From a virus: DNA of 31,499 nucleotides. The stretch covers positions 1 through 31,499 of IMG/VR virus record IMGVR_UViG_3300049477_000226; one strand, given 5' to 3'. The notes below the pieces were generated by a model, which had not been told where the DNA came from, ran no database searches, and saw only the letters and a program-made list of their open reading frames with translations. The translations under genes were made by a program, and so were the position numbers. Shown piece after piece: positions 27,705 to 31,499 of the stretch. Positions within the stretch are counted from its first letter, which is position 1; each line of letters begins with the position of its first letter.

Positions 27705-28420
27705 GTGCATATGGCACCCTGTTTGAGCCGGTAGTCCTGCATGCCTGCGAAATCCACGTAGCGCAGCGCTGACAGCCTCGATGCCCAGGCGTCGTCTGCG
27801 TAATGCGTCAGCAGCCCCTTGAAGTCGCGATTGCTCGTAACAAGTGCGAAGACGCAATTCTCAAGCGCACAATCCAGCAGGTCGAACAGCAACGCGCGGG
27901 CATCAGGCCGATCAGGGCGAAACGGCTCACGCCCAAGATCGTCGATGATCATCACGCGGCAGGCCTTGATTTCGTCCAGCATCTCACTGGCGTGCCGCTT
28001 GCCCTTGACCTGGTAGGCGTCTGCCGCTTCCCGCCACACCTCGGCGGCTTTGAACCTCACCACGCGGCCCCAGCCGTCCCAGCCTGCTCGCTTGGCCAGG
28101 TTGTCAACGATGGCGGTCTTGCCCGTGCCTGCCGGGCCCGCCAGCAGAACGCCACGTTCGCCCGTAGTCTTGGCATCGACGGCGGTTTGCAGCCGCTTGG
28201 CCTGTTCGCGGTCGAAGGGGTTTGCCAGGGCCTGCTCGCGGTCAGCCAGGTACTTGCGCTGCCGCATCTCAAGCTCTGCCTGTTCGCGGTCTTGACGATG
28301 CCGGATTGCGTCCAGCAGCGCCTGACTTGGCACCGCGTGAACCTTGGTGGCCGGCTTCGCTGGCCGTGTGGCCAGGTCAGCAGCGGCCCTTGCTCGCAGT
28401 TGTTCAAGCTCTTGGTGCAT
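27701..28420 (-). CDS. DnaC/IstB-like helicase loader (AAA+ ATPase)
   Basis: This is a 239-residue protein. It has Walker A GPAGTGKT (95-102), Walker B VMIIDDLG (156-163), a sensor TSN (195-197) and an arginine-finger candidate SRL near 215. This is the standard order in phage DnaC-like loaders. The N-terminal 70 residues are helical and charged, as in the helicase-binding domain. It loads the host or phage replicative helicase. It overlaps the replication-protein gene by 17 bases, so the pair forms an initiator-loader unit like lambda O-P. Confidence 0.82.
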   Translation of the reverse strand: MHQELEQLRARAAADLATRPAKPATKVHAVPSQALLDAIRHRQDREQAELEMRQRKYLADREQALANPFDREQAKRLQTAVDAKTTGERGVLLAGPAGTGKTAIVDNLAKRAGWDGWGRVVRFKAAEVWREAADAYQVKGKRHASEMLDEIKACRVMIIDDLGREPFRPDRPDARALLFDLLDCALENCVFALVTSNRDFKGLLTHYADDAWASRLSALRYVDFAGMQDYRLKQGAICT

Positions 28421-29264
28421 AGTATCCCTCGGGTCGCTTGAATGGCTGGCTCACAGGCTCTGGCTGCGCGCCACGGTCAAACGTGCGGCAGGCTTCGCTG
28501 TCAAACTCAGGGCCAAAACGTGTCATCCAGTTGAACGGCTTCCAAACCCATCGGCGCTCGGACTTAGGCGCGGCCATCACGGCTTTGGCCAAGTCATCGC
28601 GCGCCGCCAGGCATTTCGCCCGCTGGTCGGCCGTGTAACTCGCCCACAGGTGCTCTGCCTCAGTCTCGAAGCCTTTGTTAGGGCATTCGGGATAGCCGGC
28701 CAGGAACGCCGCTCTGAAGTTCGGGACCGGCGCAGGCGCAATTTCTTCGCGCGCACGCGGTAGTTGCATTTGCTTTAAGTCTTCTCTTCTCTTCTCTTCT
28801 CTGTCGTCACGCGTTACGTCACGCGTTACGTCACGCGTAACGGGGTTGTGACGCTCACGGTACCGTCTTTGGCGATCCGCCCCGCGTGTGTCGGCTGGAG
28901 AGTTGAACTCTGCGAAGTTGGGAAGTGTCACGCCTTTCGGATCATTGGACTCACGCGCCCAGCCCACTTCGGCCATTGCAGCGCCGAAGCCGGGAATCTG
29001 AGCAATCGCATCCAAGCCCCCCAGGGATAGACCCTTCAAAACCCCGTCACGAGCCACCTCATTCGCAGACCCCCACACGCGGATCAAACCGCTTACGACG
29101 ACAGCGCAAGCAACCTGCACAGTTACGACTTCTAAAAACGCCCCGCCAAAACCCGTGGTCAACGGATGCAACAGGCCCCGTTGCCGGCCAAGGTGCTCCG
29201 CCATCGCAACCACCTTCGGATTGCTCAGGAGCCCGACCCGCAATCTGATCCACTCGTTAGCCAT
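28404..29264 (-). CDS. Phage replication protein (DnaD/DnaT-like)
   Basis: This is a 286-residue protein from ATG 29264, with GGAG eight bases upstream; the longer frame begins with an unlikely Arg-rich leader. It opens WIRLRVGLLSNPKVVAMA, the start of a common phage replication-protein family with a winged-helix N-terminus. A basic charged linker (about 130-165: RQRRYRERHN, then three VTRD repeats, then REEKRRED) divides it from a C-terminal domain carrying FRAAFLAGYPECPNKGF and WVWKPFNWM. It probably binds the origin and hands over to the helicase loader encoded next. The coding repeat is also a possible origin (see separate entry). Confidence 0.72.
   Translation of the reverse strand: MANEWIRLRVGLLSNPKVVAMAEHLGRQRGLLHPLTTGFGGAFLEVVTVQVACAVVVSGLIRVWGSANEVARDGVLKGLSLGGLDAIAQIPGFGAAMAEVGWARESNDPKGVTLPNFAEFNSPADTRGADRQRRYRERHNPVTRDVTRDVTRDDREEKRREDLKQMQLPRAREEIAPAPVPNFRAAFLAGYPECPNKGFETEAEHLWASYTADQRAKCLAARDDLAKAVMAAPKSERRWVWKPFNWMTRFGPEFDSEACRTFDRGAQPEPVSQPFKRPEGYYAPRA
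28781..28800. repeat. Purine-pyrimidine tract: CTTCT x4
   Basis: Four tandem CTTCT units lie inside the replication gene, just beyond the 12-base repeats. The other strand is GA-rich. Such tracts next to iterons can be melting or protein-binding parts of an origin. It also encodes the EEKRRED stretch, so coding bias is an alternative. Confidence 0.4.
28806..28841. repeat. Three 12-base direct repeats, candidate phage origin iterons
   Basis: GTCACGCGTTAC occurs at 28806-28817 and 28818-28829, and as GTCACGCGTAAC at 28830-28841. Each unit centres on the palindrome ACGCGT. They lie in the middle of the replication-protein gene, where lambda has its iterons in gene O. A pyrimidine tract follows. 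They also spell three VTRD tetrapeptides in a basic linker, so protein-level repetition is the rival explanation. Confidence 0.45.
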
Positions 29265-29320
29265 CGTTACAACTCCATTCGCGCGGGAACCTGCGCCCGC
29301 GCCCGCATTACCTCGCACAC

Positions 29321-30202
29321 TCAGACGCCACACACTCCCGCGCACTCGTTGTCCCAGAGCCGATGCTGCGGGTCGTCGGTTTCCGCCATGTCGAGATCGC
29401 GCAGACGTTTGCCCCAACGATTGAGGAACAATGGGTTCTTGAATCCGAATGCCCCACCGCGCTCGTGTGCGGCCTCAAGCGCCTCGTCGATTCTGAGCGC
29501 CTTCGCCCAATCTTCCGGCACCGCTTTGATCGCGCGCCATTCGTCCATGGAATGGAACGGGCAATAGACGCAGGCAGAGCGAGCGGCCTTGATGCCAAGC
29601 GACCCGAGGTAGTTGATACAGTCTTCGCGGTGCCACCGCATTTCGTAGAGCGGATTGAAGAAAGTTGCCCACTGAGCTTTCGGAATCTTCCCGACTTTCA
29701 GGCGGTGCTTTTCTTCAAAGCTGATTCCCAGCCAGCATTGCAGGGCGCTTCCGTCGTATGGCTTGCCCTTGTGGATGCCGAAGTAGTGGCGTGCGTAGCT
29801 CGTCAGCGGCGTGACTTTGAAGAATGGGGTGCAGTGGCGTTTTACGGATATGGCTTCGTCGAACTTGGCTTCGTCGAACTTGGCTTCGTCGAACACGAAA
29901 AACGGCAGTTGCTCTGCGCGCTTGAACCCCAACATGGCCGCACGTTCGATGTGTGCCCCCAGATCGCCCACAGGAGTGCGGACCACGCGGAACGTCGCGC
30001 CGCTGGCGGTTATCCTGTCGCGCATCATTTCAAGGTGCGGGTACAGAGCCTTGGGCTCGTCGCCCGTGTCCGCGAAAATGTAAAGTTCAGGCACAACACC
30101 GCCAGTGACTTTCAAAAGGCGCTCGTCGCGGCTGATCGCCAACATCGCAATCGCCGTGGACTGAACACCAGCTCCGAAGCTCATGTAGGCCCGTGTGCCC
30201 AT
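29321..30202 (-). CDS. PAPS-reductase-like (adenine nucleotide alpha-hydrolase) protein
   Basis: This is a 293-residue protein. The N-terminal SFGAGVQSTAIAML (about 8-21) is the PP-loop form used by phage PAPS-reductase-like and DndC-like proteins. It is followed by YIFADTGDEPKALYPHLEMM, with the typical D-TG-E. The C-terminal half has the family's Cys motif SACVYCPFHSMDEW near 216. Phage members lack a clear sulfur pathway role; DndC relatives modify DNA. Near residue 105 the sequence FDEAKFDEAKFDEA results from a 15-base tandem repeat (29851-29895). The start overlaps the upstream stop (TAATG). The enzyme's substrate is unknown. Confidence 0.75.
   Translation of the reverse strand: MGTRAYMSFGAGVQSTAIAMLAISRDERLLKVTGGVVPELYIFADTGDEPKALYPHLEMMRDRITASGATFRVVRTPVGDLGAHIERAAMLGFKRAEQLPFFVFDEAKFDEAKFDEAISVKRHCTPFFKVTPLTSYARHYFGIHKGKPYDGSALQCWLGISFEEKHRLKVGKIPKAQWATFFNPLYEMRWHREDCINYLGSLGIKAARSACVYCPFHSMDEWRAIKAVPEDWAKALRIDEALEAAHERGGAFGFKNPLFLNRWGKRLRDLDMAETDDPQHRLWDNECAGVCGV
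29851..29895. repeat. 15-base tandem repeat x3 inside the PAPS-reductase-like gene
   Basis: TGGCTTCGTCGAACT is repeated at 29851-29865 and 29866-29880, with a nearly identical third unit at 29881-29895 (last base differs). It encodes the repeated FDEAK. Expansion by slippage keeps the frame because the unit is a multiple of three. No binding role is evident. Confidence 0.7.
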
Positions 30203-30354
30203 TATTCATCCTCCAGCTCGGCCAGATCGGCAACGCTGGCGATTTCGCGGGCGACCTGGTGATCAACGCAGTCTTTGCATTCAGAGTTTGGGCCGAAACT
30301 TCCACACGTCGGGCAGGGGCCGCGCGACGGTTCTGGTGGTTTGCTATCCGGCAT
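30202..30354 (-). CDS. 50-residue Cys-rich (zinc-knuckle-like) protein
   Basis: This 50-residue protein starts at ATG 30354. It overlaps the DUF5131-like gene's end by 11 bases, and its stop overlaps the next start (TAATG). CPTC (near residue 14) and CKDC (near 27) make a zinc-ribbon pattern, followed by an acidic helix (REIASVADLAELEDE). It is missing from larger predictions because of its size. It lies between DUF5131-like and PAPS-reductase-like genes, so it may be a small partner of either. Confidence 0.6.
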   Translation of the reverse strand: MPDSKPPEPSRGPCPTCGSFGPNSECKDCVDHQVAREIASVADLAELEDE

Positions 30355-31318
30355 GGGCGGGCTCCTGTTTGGGGAACTCGCGGGCTCTCAAATCTTCGGG
30401 CCACTCTGACGGGTCGCCGCCCTTACGGTCGTGAAGCCCTACGCGGTTCACACCATCGACAAACCATTTCGTCCCGGCCGGCCATGCTTCGGCCGGCTTG
30501 CACCTAACATCGGCCCCAAGCTGTTTGACAAAGCATGGCACGCCCGCGCTCTTGCATTGCTCAACAATTGAGCGAACCCACGCAATGTCGCATGGCCGCG
30601 CGCCGGGGCCGCTTTCACCGCCGACGATTACCCAATCTGGAATAGGCGGGCAGCGCCAATGAGGCGGGTCTCCGCATTCATGGTCGAAAGCAAAATCTAG
30701 TTTCTCGACCAAGGGTTCCGCACTCACGAAGCGCACAGCAGCCGGGCACTTGAGCAAAATGGGAATCAGCGCATCGGCGTCAGGTTGATGCGCGGCGCTG
30801 ACGCCTAGCCATACGTTCTTGAGGGGCCAGTCGGCGCTGATTTCGTTGATACGCCCCTCCGGCATTCCGTACTTGCCAGTAAACGGAAGGTAATAATCCG
30901 GCTCACCGATGTTCTGGTCTGCCCACTCATAAAACTCCAGCGCTCGCGCGGGCCGCTTTGTCAGCACTTGGAACGTGTGTTGCGGGCAAGCCGCCATGAC
31001 GCCGAACACCGCCGCGATGAACTCGAATGGAACGTCCTCGTGAAACAGGTCGCTCATTGAATTGACAAACACCATGCGGGGTTTTTTCCAGCGCAAAGGT
31101 TCGGCCAGAGTTTCAGGGCGGGTCACCGCCTTGCCGTTGAACTTGCCGCCGGGCTCGGTCGCGCTTGGAAGGGTCAAGATGCTCGCGTAATCCTTCTGTC
31201 CCATCGCGGCCAGCCGCTTGCTCATTGTTTCGGCGTAGCAATGACGACACCCTTCAGCGACGTGGCGGCAGCCTATGACGGGGTTCCACGTTGAATCGGT
31301 CCACTCGATGTTGGTCAT
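30344..31318 (-). CDS. Phage Gp37/Gp68 (DUF5131) family protein
   Basis: This 324-residue protein opens NIEWTDSTWNPVIGCRHVAEGCRHCYAE, the signature of the Gp37/Gp68 family (PF07505). The cysteines (Cys17, Cys24, Cys27 or so; spacing CX6CX2C) resemble an iron-sulfur triplet of radical-SAM enzymes, whose usual spacing is CX3CX2C. Further blocks are VFVNSMSDLFHEDVP, FQVLTKRPARALEF, NVWLGVSA, RFVSAEPLVE and WVIVGGESGPGARP, all typical of the family. No function is established. It has GGAGG about ten bases upstream of ATG 31318 and lies in one run with a PAPS-reductase-like gene, which suggests a nucleotide or nucleic-acid modification. Confidence 0.85.
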   Translation of the reverse strand: MTNIEWTDSTWNPVIGCRHVAEGCRHCYAETMSKRLAAMGQKDYASILTLPSATEPGGKFNGKAVTRPETLAEPLRWKKPRMVFVNSMSDLFHEDVPFEFIAAVFGVMAACPQHTFQVLTKRPARALEFYEWADQNIGEPDYYLPFTGKYGMPEGRINEISADWPLKNVWLGVSAAHQPDADALIPILLKCPAAVRFVSAEPLVEKLDFAFDHECGDPPHWRCPPIPDWVIVGGESGPGARPCDIAWVRSIVEQCKSAGVPCFVKQLGADVRCKPAEAWPAGTKWFVDGVNRVGLHDRKGGDPSEWPEDLRAREFPKQEPAHAG

Positions 31319-31320
31319 GG

Positions 31321-31499
31321 CTACGCGACCTCCACGAGCTTGGCCGCGCCGCCAGTGACCTCAACGCGATACCAGGTGTCGGCCTTGATCCCGTCCTCGC
31401 CGACGTAGCCAACGATGATGCGGGGCCGCGTGCCGTCGAACCACGCAAGCGCGAACGCGCCATCGGGGCCGCTCTTCGCCTGACCATTCACGCCAGCGA
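31321..31499 (-). CDS. C-terminal part of an unrecognised protein, cut by window edge
   Basis: The last 58 or so codons of a minus-strand gene enter from the right edge and stop at TAG 31321-31323, two bases before the DUF5131-like start. The visible part is beta-rich (FALAWFDGTRPRIIVGYVGED, TWYRVEVTGGAAKLVEVA). No family is recognised from this fragment. It belongs to the same early operon. Its end carries the ribosome site (GGAGG) for the next gene. Confidence 0.55.
   Translation of the reverse strand, partial: AGVNGQAKSGPDGAFALAWFDGTRPRIIVGYVGEDGIKADTWYRVEVTGGAAKLVEVA

Noticed and set aside
28806-28841. CRISPR array
   Set aside because: The 12-base units are adjacent without spacers and lie in a coding sequence.
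1-31499. Endolysin, holin pair and CI-type repressor
   Set aside because: I looked for lysozyme, transglycosylase, amidase and repressor signatures in the translated frames and recognised none. They may lie outside the window or belong to unknown types.

Overview
The window looks like most of a GC-rich temperate tailed phage, either a free genome or a prophage. Nearly all genes read leftward on the minus strand in long, tightly coupled runs with ATGA and TAATG overlaps. No host housekeeping gene is visible. The host is probably a GC-rich Gram-negative bacterium: two proteins carry lipoprotein signals, Shine-Dalgarno sites are clear, and the tRNA-Pro fragment encodes its CCA end. The sequence does not fix the taxon.

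Region 1 (1-2230) is the integration and accessory end. The integrase start reads off the left edge. Beside it lies the 3' part of a tRNA-Pro(UGG) without its 5' half (318-362), which I read as an attachment core, with short repeats on both sides. An unrecognised minus-strand gene (456-1058) then faces a three-gene plus-strand cassette (1287-2229) that ends in a PemK/MazF-like protein.

Region 2 (2385-25302) is the late module, read right to left. It holds terminase small and large subunits, a portal fused to a MuF-type head protein, a small gene, a protease/scaffold with a likely internal scaffold start, a decoration protein, a Mu gpT-like capsid protein, a cassette of small membrane proteins and lipoproteins, a lectin-like virion protein, connector and tail-completion genes, a likely tube protein, a short tape-measure candidate, two tail-tip proteins and three adhesin-like proteins. 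A two-gene plus-strand cassette with a helix-turn-helix protein interrupts the head genes between terminase and portal. The head genes resemble Mu, but there is no Mu transposase. The tail looks short and non-contractile because no sheath was recognised.

Region 3 (25371-31499) is the early and replication module. It holds two small zinc-ribbon proteins, two conserved unknowns, a RusA-type resolvase, a tiny ORF, a DnaC-like helicase loader, a DnaD/DnaT-like replication protein with three 12-base repeats inside its gene, a PAPS-reductase-like protein, a 50-residue Cys-rich protein, a Gp37/Gp68 (DUF5131) protein with a radical-SAM-like cysteine triplet, and the end of one more gene.

The order tail genes, accessory genes, att, int matches circular lambda. 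Together with repeats on both att arms, this suggests that 318-362 may be an intact attP, so the source may be a circular phage genome. No endolysin, repressor or complete lysis set was recognised in the window.
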